Shown here: positions 26,294 through 34,485 of the stretch, piece after piece
Layout of the letters: each line of letters opens with the position of its first letter
How positions within the stretch are numbered: the stretch's first letter is position 1
NCBI RefSeq assembly: GCF_032911225.1
Contig: NZ_CP136600.1
Span: 1,054,001 to 1,118,000, forward strand
Length of the DNA stretch: 64,000 nt
Source of the DNA: Thalassotalea fonticola
GTDB lineage: Bacteria; Pseudomonadota; Gammaproteobacteria; Enterobacterales; Alteromonadaceae
Direction: 5' to 3'
Position numbers and translations under genes: made by a program
Notes under the pieces: model-generated
What the model was told of the DNA's origin: nothing
Database searches by the model: none
What the model saw: only the letters and a program-made list of their open reading frames with translations

Positions 26294-28143
26294 TCAATGA
26301 AAATGTTGAAGATAATACCTCTACAAAGATAAATGACTTTGTCGTTAAGTTCGCCAATACCAATGGTACAGGCTCTGCCAGTGCCAATAATATGTTTGCC
26401 AAAGCGATTATGCGTATGGGCATACCGGTGAGTGCAAAAAATATTTTTCCGTCGAATATTCAAGGCGCACCTACCTGGTATGAAGTAAGGATTAATGAAA
26501 ATGAATTTTTAGGTCGACGCGGTGGAAAAACAGAAATTATTGTTGCGATGAATGCGCAAAGTTTTATTGAAGATATAGAAGATGTTGTCTCTGGCGGTTA
26601 TTTATTATTTGATTCATCGAAACAAATACCCGCTGATTTGCTCAGAGATGATATTAATTACCTTGGTATTCCTATTTCTTCCATGTGTTTAAAAGAGTTT
26701 CAAAACCCAAGGCAACGACAATTATTTAAAAACGTGATTTATGTCGGCGCGCTTGCTGCTCTGCTCGATATTGAATTTGGAGTATTAAAAACCTTAGTTG
26801 GTGACCAGTTTAAAGGTAAGGAAAAACTAATAACCCCGAATGTGTATGCTTTAGAACTTGGCTTTCAATATGCAAGCAATCACTTCTCTTGTCCATTGAA
26901 CTTTAAAGTTCAGCGCCGTGATCTGATTGGTAACCGCATTATGGTAGATGGCAATACGGGTTCGGGGCTAGGTGCGGTATATGGTGGGGCTACTGTGGTT
27001 GGTTGGTATCCCATTACTCCTTCGACCTCTGTTGTTGAGAAATTTGCCAGTTACTGTCAGCGGTTAAGAATAGACCCGGCAACTGGCAAGAAAAACTTTG
27101 CTATTGTACAAGCTGAGGACGAATTGGCTGCAATTGGTATGGCGATAGGCGCCGGTTGGAACGGTGCACGCTCGTTTACCGCTACCAGTGGTCCTGGCAT
27201 CTCATTAATGGCAGAGTTTTTGGGCTTGGCTTATTTTGCCGAGATCCCTGTGGTGTTGATCAATATTCAACGCGCTGGCCCCTCAACAGGTATGCCAACG
27301 AGAACACAACAATCAGATGTATTAGCATGTGCATATGCATCTCATGGCGATACCAAGCACGTTTTATTATTTCCTGAATCACCCGCTGAATGTTTTGAGC
27401 ACAGTGCCCTCGCCTTTGATTTAAGTGATAGATTGCAAACCCCGGTGATCATTATGAGTGATTTAGATTTAGGCATGAATGACCACTTATCTGCGCCATT
27501 TATCTGGAATGACAAACAAAAATACGATCTGGGAAAAGTGTTATCTATACGTGAATTAGATAATACGGAGTCTTTCGGACGCTATCGTGATGTAGATGGC
27601 GATGGAATCTGTTATCGCACTTTTGCCGGAACACATCCCAATAAAGGGGCTTTCTTCACCCGTGGAACATCGAGAAATGAAGATGCCATTTATTCTGAAA
27701 AATCAGCTGACTATGTTGATAATATGCGGCGTTTAGAACGAAAATTTGCTACAGCCGCCACCTTGATCCCAAAAGCAGAAATATCATCAGGGCTACAAAA
27801 CACCCAGATAGGATTAATTTACTACGGCTCAACTGCCCAAGCAATCGGTGAAACAAAACATATTCTACATAAACAAGGTATTCCCGTTGACTTAATGCGA
27901 ATAAAAGGCTTTCCATTTGGTTCAGAAATTAAAAAGTTTATCGAACAGCATGAACAAATATTTGTAATTGAACAAAACCGAGACGCGCAAATGCGTACCT
28001 TGCTGTCAACTGAGTTAAACATTGATCCAAATTGCTTAACATCGGTTGTTTGTTTTGACGGATTATCAATTACAGCAAAACAAATAAGTAATGACATTAT
28101 TCAGGTAATAGAGCAACAAATACCTAATCAGGAGGTTGTGTAA
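26290..28143 (+). CDS. 2-oxoacid:acceptor oxidoreductase, alpha subunit (gamma-alpha fusion)
   Basis: A 617-residue subunit combining the gamma domain (about 1-190, containing Gly-Thr-Gly-Ser-Ala and Gly-Arg-Arg-Gly-Gly-Lys) and the alpha domain (about 200-600) of 2-oxoacid ferredoxin oxidoreductases of the KorA type. Seen: Tyr-Pro-Ile-Thr-Pro-Ser-Thr, the substrate and cofactor loop of the alpha domain, and Thr-Ser-Gly-Pro-Gly-Ile-Ser. The substrate is likely 2-oxoglutarate or a branched or aromatic oxoacid; sequence alone does not decide. Translation is coupled to the flavoprotein gene by a 4-base overlap. Confidence 0.88.
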   Translation: MINENVEDNTSTKINDFVVKFANTNGTGSASANNMFAKAIMRMGIPVSAKNIFPSNIQGAPTWYEVRINENEFLGRRGGKTEIIVAMNAQSFIEDIEDVVSGGYLLFDSSKQIPADLLRDDINYLGIPISSMCLKEFQNPRQRQLFKNVIYVGALAALLDIEFGVLKTLVGDQFKGKEKLITPNVYALELGFQYASNHFSCPLNFKVQRRDLIGNRIMVDGNTGSGLGAVYGGATVVGWYPITPSTSVVEKFASYCQRLRIDPATGKKNFAIVQAEDELAAIGMAIGAGWNGARSFTATSGPGISLMAEFLGLAYFAEIPVVLINIQRAGPSTGMPTRTQQSDVLACAYASHGDTKHVLLFPESPAECFEHSALAFDLSDRLQTPVIIMSDLDLGMNDHLSAPFIWNDKQKYDLGKVLSIRELDNTESFGRYRDVDGDGICYRTFAGTHPNKGAFFTRGTSRNEDAIYSEKSADYVDNMRRLERKFATAATLIPKAEISSGLQNTQIGLIYYGSTAQAIGETKHILHKQGIPVDLMRIKGFPFGSEIKKFIEQHEQIFVIEQNRDAQMRTLLSTELNIDPNCLTSVVCFDGLSITAKQISNDIIQVIEQQIPNQEVV

Positions 28144-28144
28144 G

Positions 28145-29197
28145 ATGAGCTTTGCAAAATCAAAATTTAGACATAAGTCACTACCAGTAAATGATTTAGG
28201 CTTAACCTATCGAGACTACGAAGGAGCAATATCAACACTGTGCGCCGGATGTGGTCACGACTCTATTTCTTCAGCTATTATTCATGCCTGTGCCGAATTA
28301 TCTATTGAGCCACATAAAATTGCCAAGATGTCGGGTATCGGCTGTTCTTCTAAGGCGCCGAACTATTTCCTTAATAACTCCCATGGTTTTAATACCGTAC
28401 ATGGCAGAATGCCATCGGTGACTACTGGGGCCAACCTGGCCAATAAAGATTTAACCTATTTAGCCATGTCAGGTGACGGTGACAGTGCCTCAATAGGTTT
28501 AGGTCAGTTTGCCCATGTTGTTCGACGCCAGCTCAACATGGTGTATATGGTCGCTAATAATGGTGTTTATGGCTTAACTAAAGGTCAGCTTGCTGCAACA
28601 TCAGATCGAGGAGTAAAAAATAAAACCGGTGATACTAGCCTATTTAATGACATAGATCTGTGTACTATGGCCTTACAACTTGGCGCGTCATTTGTAGCAC
28701 GCTGTTTTTCTGGTGATAAAGCACAATTAGTTCCAATTATAAAAGCGGCAATTGCTCATCAAGGTTTTGCCTTTATCGATATAATCTCACCCTGCGTTAC
28801 TTTTAATAATCATCCGGGTTCTACTCGCTCCTATGACTATGTACAAGAGCATGTTACAACAGGTGCGGTAACGGATTTTGTACCTATTAAGGAAGAAATC
28901 ACTGCGCAAATACCAGAAGGTGAATTTGAAGATATTTGTTTACACGATGGTTCCGTTATTCGAATCCATAAACTTGATAAAGGCTATGATACCTCAAACC
29001 GCTTAAAAGCTATGACTGATGTAGAAGAGCATAAACAACGAGGTGAAATTTTGACTGGTTTACTTTATTTAAATCCTACAGCCAGTACATTTCATGAGTT
29101 AAATAACACTGCTGACACACCAATGAATCAAGTAAAGCAAGATTTACTCTGCCCAGGCGAACGTGTGTTAGGCAGTATAAATGACAGTTTTCGATAA
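28145..29197 (+). CDS. 2-oxoacid:acceptor oxidoreductase, beta subunit (TPP-binding)
   Basis: The thiamine-diphosphate subunit of the KorAB enzyme. The ATG at 28145 has an AGGAGG ribosome binding site 9 bases upstream inside korA, so it is preferred over the open frame from 28136. The protein has 350 residues. Seen: Cys-Ala-Gly-Cys-Gly-His near the N terminus, a conserved Cys in Gly-Ile-Gly-Cys-Ser-Ser, the thiamine motif Gly-Asp-Gly-Asp-Ser through Asn-Asn-Gly-Val-Tyr-Gly-Leu-Thr-Lys-Gly-Gln. It lies one base after the korA stop. No fourth gene follows on this strand. Confidence 0.9.
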   Translation: MSFAKSKFRHKSLPVNDLGLTYRDYEGAISTLCAGCGHDSISSAIIHACAELSIEPHKIAKMSGIGCSSKAPNYFLNNSHGFNTVHGRMPSVTTGANLANKDLTYLAMSGDGDSASIGLGQFAHVVRRQLNMVYMVANNGVYGLTKGQLAATSDRGVKNKTGDTSLFNDIDLCTMALQLGASFVARCFSGDKAQLVPIIKAAIAHQGFAFIDIISPCVTFNNHPGSTRSYDYVQEHVTTGAVTDFVPIKEEITAQIPEGEFEDICLHDGSVIRIHKLDKGYDTSNRLKAMTDVEEHKQRGEILTGLLYLNPTASTFHELNNTADTPMNQVKQDLLCPGERVLGSINDSFR

Positions 29198-29202
29198 TAG
29201 CT

Positions 29203-29565
29203 TCAAGCCATAGGCTTGGAGCCATAAACTTTAGCAATGACATCAAATTTACAGTTTATTGCGCTGACATTGGTATAACCAACTCGTATTAAAGACTCTG
29301 CGCCCAAAGTTGCCCTAACTGCAGAAGCACAATGTAAGTAAATAGCGGTATTTTCTTGTTTTACTAACTCTAGTACTTTCATTTCTAACAAACCACGTGG
29401 AATATTAATAGCACCTATTGCAGAGCCAGCAGCATATTCAACAGGCTCCCTGATATCAATAAGTAAGCCATTATTTTCAGCTAGTTCAACAAATGCCTGT
29501 TCAGCAGTGACTTTTCTTACATTTTTACCTGCCTCTTTTAAGAGCTCAGGGATAGTTTTTAACAT
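29203..29565 (-). CDS. Rhodanese-like protein
   Basis: A single-domain rhodanese of 120 residues with the active-site loop His-Cys-Ala-Ser-Ala-Val-Arg; the Cys at about 89 can carry a persulfide sulfur. The Asp-Ile-Arg-Glu-Pro-x-Glu-Tyr segment is typical. No signal peptide, so it is cytoplasmic. It converges with korB, the two stops being only 5 bases apart. The role could be sulfur transfer or detoxification; no partner gene is adjacent. Confidence 0.85.
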   Translation of the reverse strand: MLKTIPELLKEAGKNVRKVTAEQAFVELAENNGLLIDIREPVEYAAGSAIGAINIPRGLLEMKVLELVKQENTAIYLHCASAVRATLGAESLIRVGYTNVSAINCKFDVIAKVYGSKPMA

Positions 29566-29743
29566 TAATAAATCCTAGTTTGAACAATGCTTATTTTTAT
29601 CGAGCGATTATAATCAATAATGACTGTATATAAAAGACGTACATTAGATTTATCTAATATATAAATACATCCATTTTTTAATAAGATAAACCAACGTTAC
29701 GTGTTAAAGAATTACCAATATAAATTTTACTTTCTTATCAGTT

Positions 29744-29792
29744 ATTCCAAGTCCATTAAATAATTTGGCCAATTATTTAATGGACTTGGAAT
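29744..29792. repeat. 49-bp perfect palindrome made of element ends
   Basis: Two perfect 22-bp arms (29744-29765 and 29771-29792) face each other across TGGCC. Each arm starts ATTCCAAGTCCATTAA and matches the terminal inverted repeat of the 265-bp element (ATACCAAGTCCATCAAG at the right end of the copy at 32855) at all but a few positions. It therefore looks like an element reduced to its two ends. It lies 50 bases before the peptidase start and would form a strong hairpin in DNA or in the leader RNA. Confidence 0.7.
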
Positions 29793-29842
29793 TAATTCTG
29801 CGCTACTTTCTTTTCATCCATAATCCACAGAAGTTTCAAGCT

Positions 29843-31063
29843 ATGATAAACAATGGCATCGGCGGTTCAACCGCAACTAAAGAGTTAGGCAAATTAACGA
29901 ATATGGTATCTGATATTGTGCCTATTTCTAGCGAAGAGTATCAGCAAAGGATTAACAAAGCGCAGCAAATTATGCAGCAAAACAACATTGCTGCTACGTA
30001 CATAAATGCAGGTACTAACCTTTATTATTTTACTGGCACTCGCTGGTATGCATCTGAACGTATGGTTGGTGCAATTATTCCAGCCCAAGGTGACATTGTA
30101 TATATTGCCCCGCATTTTGAAATAAGTACCCTTGAACAGTTTATGGTAATAAAAGGGGCGGTCAGCAGTTGGCATGAGCACATCAGTCCCTATCAGACAT
30201 TTGCAGAAAGTTTAGCCGCAATGAATATCCTAGCGGGAAATATTGCTATTGATGAATCTACTGCATTCTTTATCGCGAATGGTATAAACAAGGCAGCACC
30301 GCAATTTAATTTAATCGATGCTAAAGTTGTAACGGCCGGCTGCCGAATGTGTAAAACTGCAGCAGAAATAGCCTTATTACAGCGTGCGAAAAACATGACC
30401 TTAGAAGTACATAAAGCCGCTGCAAAAATATTACATGAAGGCATAACGACTAAAGAAGTAGAAGCGTTCATTAATGAGGCTCATAAACGTGTTGGCGCTA
30501 CTGCAGGTTCATATTTTTGTATTGTATTGTTTGGTGAAGACTCAGCCTATCCGCATGGCGTAGCCACCCCTAAATCATTAGATTTAAACGATGTTGTGCT
30601 TATTGATACTGGTTGTCAATTAGAGGGCTACAACTCTGATATTACTCGCACTTATGTGTATGGCAGTGCCAGCCCTAGACAAACACAAGTGTGGAATAAT
30701 GAAAAAGAAGCGCAACGTTTGGCATTTGAAGCAGCGCAATTAGGCCAGCCGTGTGCAAGTGCAGATAAAGCAGCACGAGACTATCTTGCCACCGTTGGCT
30801 TTGGTCCTGATTATAATATTCCAGGCCTTCCACACCGTACTGGCCATGGCATTGGTTTAGACATTCATGAATGGCCTTATTTAGTGCTAAATGATCAAAC
30901 ACCTTTAGCCGTTGGTATGTGTTTTTCTAATGAACCGATGATTTGTATTCCAGGGGAATTTGGCATTCGCCATGAAGATCATTTTTACATCACCGAAAGC
31001 GGCCCTAAGTGGTTTACCGAGCCAGCTCACTCTATTGATGACCCATTTGGTTATAACGTTTAA
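29843..31063 (+). CDS. M24-family metallopeptidase (Xaa-Pro peptidase type)
   Basis: From the ATG chosen the protein has 406 residues; the open frame goes 26 codons further up but runs through a 49-bp palindrome, so that extension is unlikely. N-terminal creatinase-like domain (about 30-165) with Gly-Thr-Asn-Leu-Tyr-Tyr-Phe-Thr-Gly-Thr, then the pita-bread catalytic domain with its two-metal ligands: Asp in Asp-Thr-Gly-Cys and Asp-Ile-Thr-Arg, His in Gly-His-Gly-Ile-Gly, Glu in Ser-Asn-Glu-Pro and in Arg-His-Glu-Asp. Expected to cleave X-Pro peptides or related amide bonds. The sulfotransferase gene follows within 10 bases. Confidence 0.88.
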   Translation: MINNGIGGSTATKELGKLTNMVSDIVPISSEEYQQRINKAQQIMQQNNIAATYINAGTNLYYFTGTRWYASERMVGAIIPAQGDIVYIAPHFEISTLEQFMVIKGAVSSWHEHISPYQTFAESLAAMNILAGNIAIDESTAFFIANGINKAAPQFNLIDAKVVTAGCRMCKTAAEIALLQRAKNMTLEVHKAAAKILHEGITTKEVEAFINEAHKRVGATAGSYFCIVLFGEDSAYPHGVATPKSLDLNDVVLIDTGCQLEGYNSDITRTYVYGSASPRQTQVWNNEKEAQRLAFEAAQLGQPCASADKAARDYLATVGFGPDYNIPGLPHRTGHGIGLDIHEWPYLVLNDQTPLAVGMCFSNEPMICIPGEFGIRHEDHFYITESGPKWFTEPAHSIDDPFGYNV

Positions 31064-31071
31064 AGTTGCAT

Positions 31072-31728
31072 ATGCTTACTCAAGGTAAAATATTCATCGT
31101 TGGTTTACCACGTACGGCGACCACAAGTATTTGTGTCGCCATGCTGGATTTGGGCTTTAAAGTTGCGCATACCTGCTATACCTTTAATTGTTTGCATCAA
31201 GCTCAGGTTATTGCTGATGCACCTGTTTTTTATCACTTTAAAGAGCTCGACCAAGCATTTCCAAACTCAAAGTTCATTTATCTTGAACGTGACCTAACAG
31301 ATTGGTTACCCTCGATTAAGCAATTATTGCTAAGAATGCATACTAATGTTACCCGACAAGATGGTGGTTTTAACCCAATAATTAAACAGAGTTATACCAA
31401 TATATTTAAGCCTTTTACTATTGAAAAACTTGCTGATGATAGCTTTCTTGAGCAATGTTACTTAAATCACCGGCAAGACATAGAACAATACTTTAGAAAT
31501 AGACCTGATGATTTATTGCGTTTAAATGTTGCCAAGCAAGGTAGCTATCAAACATTACTTAATTTTTTTAAATTAGCCGTCAGTAATGATGATTTTGTAA
31601 AAATTAATATCGGCGGCAAGGTTACGGCCTGGAAAGATATTAAACACCCTAATAAAATTGAATCGACCAATAAAGGTCGCATCGATAAAAACTTACTCAA
31701 CGAACTTAACATCGGTGACAATAATTAA
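31072..31728 (+). CDS. Sulfotransferase-family protein
   Basis: A 218-residue protein with the 5'-phosphosulfate loop Gly-Leu-Pro-Arg-Thr-Ala-Thr-Thr-Ser near its N terminus and the second nucleotide-binding region Phe-Ile-Tyr-Leu-Glu-Arg-Asp about 65 residues later, as in PAPS-dependent sulfotransferases. Substrate unknown. A TTG 6 bases upstream is an alternative start. It follows the M24 peptidase gene by 8 bases, so the two are probably one transcript, though no shared pathway is apparent. Confidence 0.8.
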   Translation: MLTQGKIFIVGLPRTATTSICVAMLDLGFKVAHTCYTFNCLHQAQVIADAPVFYHFKELDQAFPNSKFIYLERDLTDWLPSIKQLLLRMHTNVTRQDGGFNPIIKQSYTNIFKPFTIEKLADDSFLEQCYLNHRQDIEQYFRNRPDDLLRLNVAKQGSYQTLLNFFKLAVSNDDFVKINIGGKVTAWKDIKHPNKIESTNKGRIDKNLLNELNIGDNN

Positions 31729-31835
31729 CCATTGTACGACATAAAAACTTATCAAAGCTGCGTAACAGCCACTAGTAAGCCCCACTAAGATTAGTTAGAA
31801 TGAAGCTAATTTAAATTAATGTAGTATGTACCCAA

Positions 31836-32402
31836 ATGGTTGCTTTTTTCGAATATATCCCGCTTGTCGTATTTTTTATCTTTTATAAAATGTTCGATGT
31901 TTTTATTGCTACAGGTGCGTTAATCGTTACCTCGGCAATGCACTTAGTTGTTATGAAGGCAACTGGCAAACCGATCCTGAATAGACATTGGATCTTCTTT
32001 GGTTTAATTGCGGTATTTGGCGGTTTAACCATCTTTTTCCATGACGATACCTTCATAAAATGGAAAGTTACCATCATAAATGGCTTCTTTGGTATCGCAC
32101 TATTAGTCAGTAAATATGCGTTTAATAAAAATCTGTTGCAAAGCTTTATGGGTGAACAAATTAAGTTACCAGATGCAATTTGGAGCAAATTTAACTTGGC
32201 ATGGGTAGGCTTCTTCTTTACTTGTGCACTGCTTAATTTATACATTGCCTTTAGTTTTGACCAAGAAACATGGGTTAACTTTAAAGTGTTTGGCTTAACC
32301 GGCTTAACTTTTACGTTTGCTATTGTTTCAATAATGTCGATATATAAATACATCCCTCAGGATGAAACTGAAAGTGCCACTCAAGATAAAATAGAGAAGT
32401 AA
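31836..32402 (+). CDS. yciB: Inner-membrane septation protein YciB (IspZ)
   Basis: A 188-residue protein with five or six membrane helices and the YciB family features: Phe-Glu-Tyr-Ile-Pro-Leu at the N terminus, Lys-Pro-Ile-Leu near residue 46, the Thr-Ile-Phe-Phe-His-Asp-Asp segment and Trp-Val-Asn-Phe-Lys-Val-Phe-Gly. In E. coli YciB affects envelope integrity and division and works with the elongasome. It is followed at 6 bases by yciI. Confidence 0.92.
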   Translation: MVAFFEYIPLVVFFIFYKMFDVFIATGALIVTSAMHLVVMKATGKPILNRHWIFFGLIAVFGGLTIFFHDDTFIKWKVTIINGFFGIALLVSKYAFNKNLLQSFMGEQIKLPDAIWSKFNLAWVGFFFTCALLNLYIAFSFDQETWVNFKVFGLTGLTFTFAIVSIMSIYKYIPQDETESATQDKIEK

Positions 32403-32408
32403 GCAACT

Positions 32409-32711
32409 ATGTTATACGTAATTTACAGTGAAGATGTACCAAATTCGTTAGAACTACGGTTAAGTGTTCGTGAGCAACACATAGGCCGATTAAAGCAATT
32501 ACAAAATGAAGGTAGGTTGATTGTTGCCGGACCTTGCCCTGCAATAGATAGCGAAGATCCAGGTAGCTCTGGTTTTACCGGTTCTTTGTTAATATTAGAA
32601 TTCAACAGTTTAGAGGATGCTCAAACTTGGGCTGATGCTGATCCTTATGTGGCTGCAGGCGTGTACAGTAAAGTAACAGTTAAACCTTATAAAAAAGTAT
32701 TACCTGCATAA
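32409..32711 (+). CDS. yciI: YciI family protein
   Basis: A 100-residue protein of the YciI fold, a small ferredoxin-like alpha-beta protein with a conserved His (in Arg-Glu-Gln-His, about residue 24) and Asp (in Asp-Ala-Asp-Pro-Tyr, about 78) that form a putative catalytic pair. Molecular role unsettled. It sits in operon with yciB, an arrangement also seen in other gammaproteobacteria. Confidence 0.9.
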   Translation: MLYVIYSEDVPNSLELRLSVREQHIGRLKQLQNEGRLIVAGPCPAIDSEDPGSSGFTGSLLILEFNSLEDAQTWADADPYVAAGVYSKVTVKPYKKVLPA

Positions 32712-32750
32712 CTAATCTGAGCTTAATTAATCATTAAAGCAGAATTGAAT

Positions 32751-32784
32751 AAATCAACTAGCGCTTTCGTTAGTTGATTTTTTT
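32751..32784. terminator. Terminator after yciI
   Basis: AAATCAACTA (32751-32760) pairs with TAGTTGATTT (32771-32780) and is followed by TTTT. On the other strand the stop codon of the disrupted small gene lies inside this stem (32754-32756), so the hairpin serves convergent genes. Confidence 0.75.
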
Positions 32785-33203
32785 AATGGCTTGGCAAACA
32801 GTATAAAAGGCAAAGCTAACGGCCCTAGTAGAGCTCCCAAGATTGCCCAGTACTATACCAATTCCATTAAGTTATTTCACAACTCAGAGCTATATCAGTG
32901 GTTCAATAACAAACTAAATTTTATTGGTATAGTTTGTCTATCCCCATGAAATTTTGTGCAGTTAGTGGGCCACTGATAAGCTCCCAGTGGCGAGTTTAAA
33001 AGGCTTATATGCTGCGTTATTGATTTTAAAAAAGGAATAACCATTCTCTACAATCAATGCCTTGCCTATAAGCCTTTTAATTCTCGCTGAGTAGGAAATA
33101 ACTTGATGGACTTGGTATTTACATTCGCTTTACGCCACCTGGCAATAAAATAGCATACGAAAATACAAATCACGTTAATAAATAATAAAAACAATATCGC
33201 CAT
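32754..33203 (-). pseudogene. Small membrane-protein gene split by the 265-bp element
   Basis: The 5' part (33203 down to 33119) starts 13 bases after the AI-2E gene stop with a GGAAAAG ribosome binding site and gives 28 residues: a hydrophobic helix followed by Arg-Trp-Arg-Lys. The 3' part (32854 down to the TGA at 32754-32756) continues with Tyr-Trp-Ala-Ile-Leu-Gly and a second hydrophobic segment ending Lys-Pro-Leu-Lys-Lys. Removing exactly 32855-33118 joins the two parts in frame to a 61-residue two-helix protein. As it stands, the frame runs on into the element and should stop early. Confidence 0.75.
32855..33118 (+). repeat. 265-bp branched dispersed element, copy 2
   Basis: The cleanest copy, 264 bp from ATACCAA to TTGGTAT. 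The closing stem pairs 32855-32887 with 33087-33118 (about 32 bp, few mismatches). Arm A pairs GAGCTATATCAGTGG (32887-32901) with CCACTGATAAGCTC (32970-32983). Arm B pairs GAGTTTAAAAGGCTTATA (32992-33009) with TATAAGCCTTTTAATTCTC (33067-33085). It contains no open frame of note and no transposase. It interrupts a small gene. Confidence 0.88.
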
Positions 33204-33215
33204 TAGCTTTTCCGA

Positions 33216-34298
33216 TTATTCTTCATTATGTAATATCTGAGCTTGCTGCTGTTTTAATTCATCAGCGGCCTGGTTTTCATCACCTAGCATAATAGAGAAC
33301 CATTTGGCTTCATCTGAACTTTCTAAGCCTATTTTAATGATCATGGTTAGTGGTACCGACAATAACATGCCAACAGTACCTAATAGCCAACCCCAGAATA
33401 TTAATGATAAAAATACTACCAAAGTTGATAAACCAAGGCCCCTACCTAAATAACGAGGCTCAACCATATTACCCATTACCGTGTTTATCAACATATATCC
33501 TGCCCCGATCATAGCCGCAGCAAATGGATTCAGTTGCAGTAACGCTAACAGCACCGCTGGCACTGCGGCAATAATAGAGCCAATATTAGGAATATAATTA
33601 AACAAAAAGGCTAAAACGCCCCACAGTAAAAAGAAATCTAACCCTATCGCCCACAGCATCAAACTCACTAAACAACCGGTAGCGATACTTACGTAAGTTT
33701 TAATAGCAATGTATTGGTTCACTGAGTTGAGGAATTTGTCGATTTGTTGCATCTTCATTTGTGGGTCTTTAAGCGCTAAATGAAGTTTTGCTGGTATGCT
33801 AGGCGCTTCAAACAACATAAATACCACGGTAATAATGATCAAAAACAGGTTGGCCATAATATTGCCAAACCCTGACAACATATCGGCAGCAAAGCCCATG
33901 GCCGCAGCAGGATCTAAATATTGCATCAATATGGTTGAAGACACTTTAATATTGTAGTCTGCTAATTTATCGATTAAACCAGCAAAATCACTGGATAATT
34001 GAGCCCGGTATTCAGGCATTAGTGCAGACAATTCAGCGAGCGAATTGCCAATTAGACTAGCAAGAGACATGCCTATAGCAACAAAAATGGCGATCACTAA
34101 TATTATCGCTAGTCCTTTCGGTATTTTATATTCAGCGGCCTTATTAATAACCGGGTTGCACATTATGGCAATAAATAAAGAAAGTAAGAACGGGATCAAA
34201 ATACTGCTGGCAGTTTTTATGCCTGCCATGATAATAACCAAAGCGGCTAAGATTATTAAAACTTTAACTATCCCAGTATTTTTAATTGATAAGTCCAT
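33216..34298 (-). CDS. AI-2E family transporter (permease)
   Basis: A 360-residue membrane protein of the AI-2E/PerM family, named for autoinducer-2 export in E. coli TqsA; members also act as sodium-proton antiporters, so the substrate is open. About seven to eight helices, with the family segments Ile-Pro-Asn-Ile-Gly-Ser and Gly-Asn-Met-Val-Glu-Pro (C-terminal half). The start at 34298 is chosen over an open frame 13 codons longer, which begins in a Lys-rich run. The disrupted 61-codon gene lay 13 bases downstream and was probably in the same operon. Confidence 0.88.
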   Translation of the reverse strand: MDLSIKNTGIVKVLIILAALVIIMAGIKTASSILIPFLLSLFIAIMCNPVINKAAEYKIPKGLAIILVIAIFVAIGMSLASLIGNSLAELSALMPEYRAQLSSDFAGLIDKLADYNIKVSSTILMQYLDPAAAMGFAADMLSGFGNIMANLFLIIITVVFMLFEAPSIPAKLHLALKDPQMKMQQIDKFLNSVNQYIAIKTYVSIATGCLVSLMLWAIGLDFFLLWGVLAFLFNYIPNIGSIIAAVPAVLLALLQLNPFAAAMIGAGYMLINTVMGNMVEPRYLGRGLGLSTLVVFLSLIFWGWLLGTVGMLLSVPLTMIIKIGLESSDEAKWFSIMLGDENQAADELKQQQAQILHNEE

Positions 34299-34485
34299 GA
34301 GAAATCTCTTTTTTTTTATATTCTTATAAGATAACAAATAAATACACTATTTACACTCAATGAGTTATCGGTACTTAATACCGCTCTCCCTAAGGAATGA
34401 GTATAATTTGAAACTGGCACTTTTCTCTCCTTTTAGACTATTGTTAATAATGAAAGACATTTCATAATTACCCGTAAATTAAATA

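Noticed and set aside
28136..28144. GTG start of the korB subunit inside the korA stop region
   Set aside because: The ATG at 28145 has an AGGAGG site at the right distance; the GTG would overlap that ribosome binding site.
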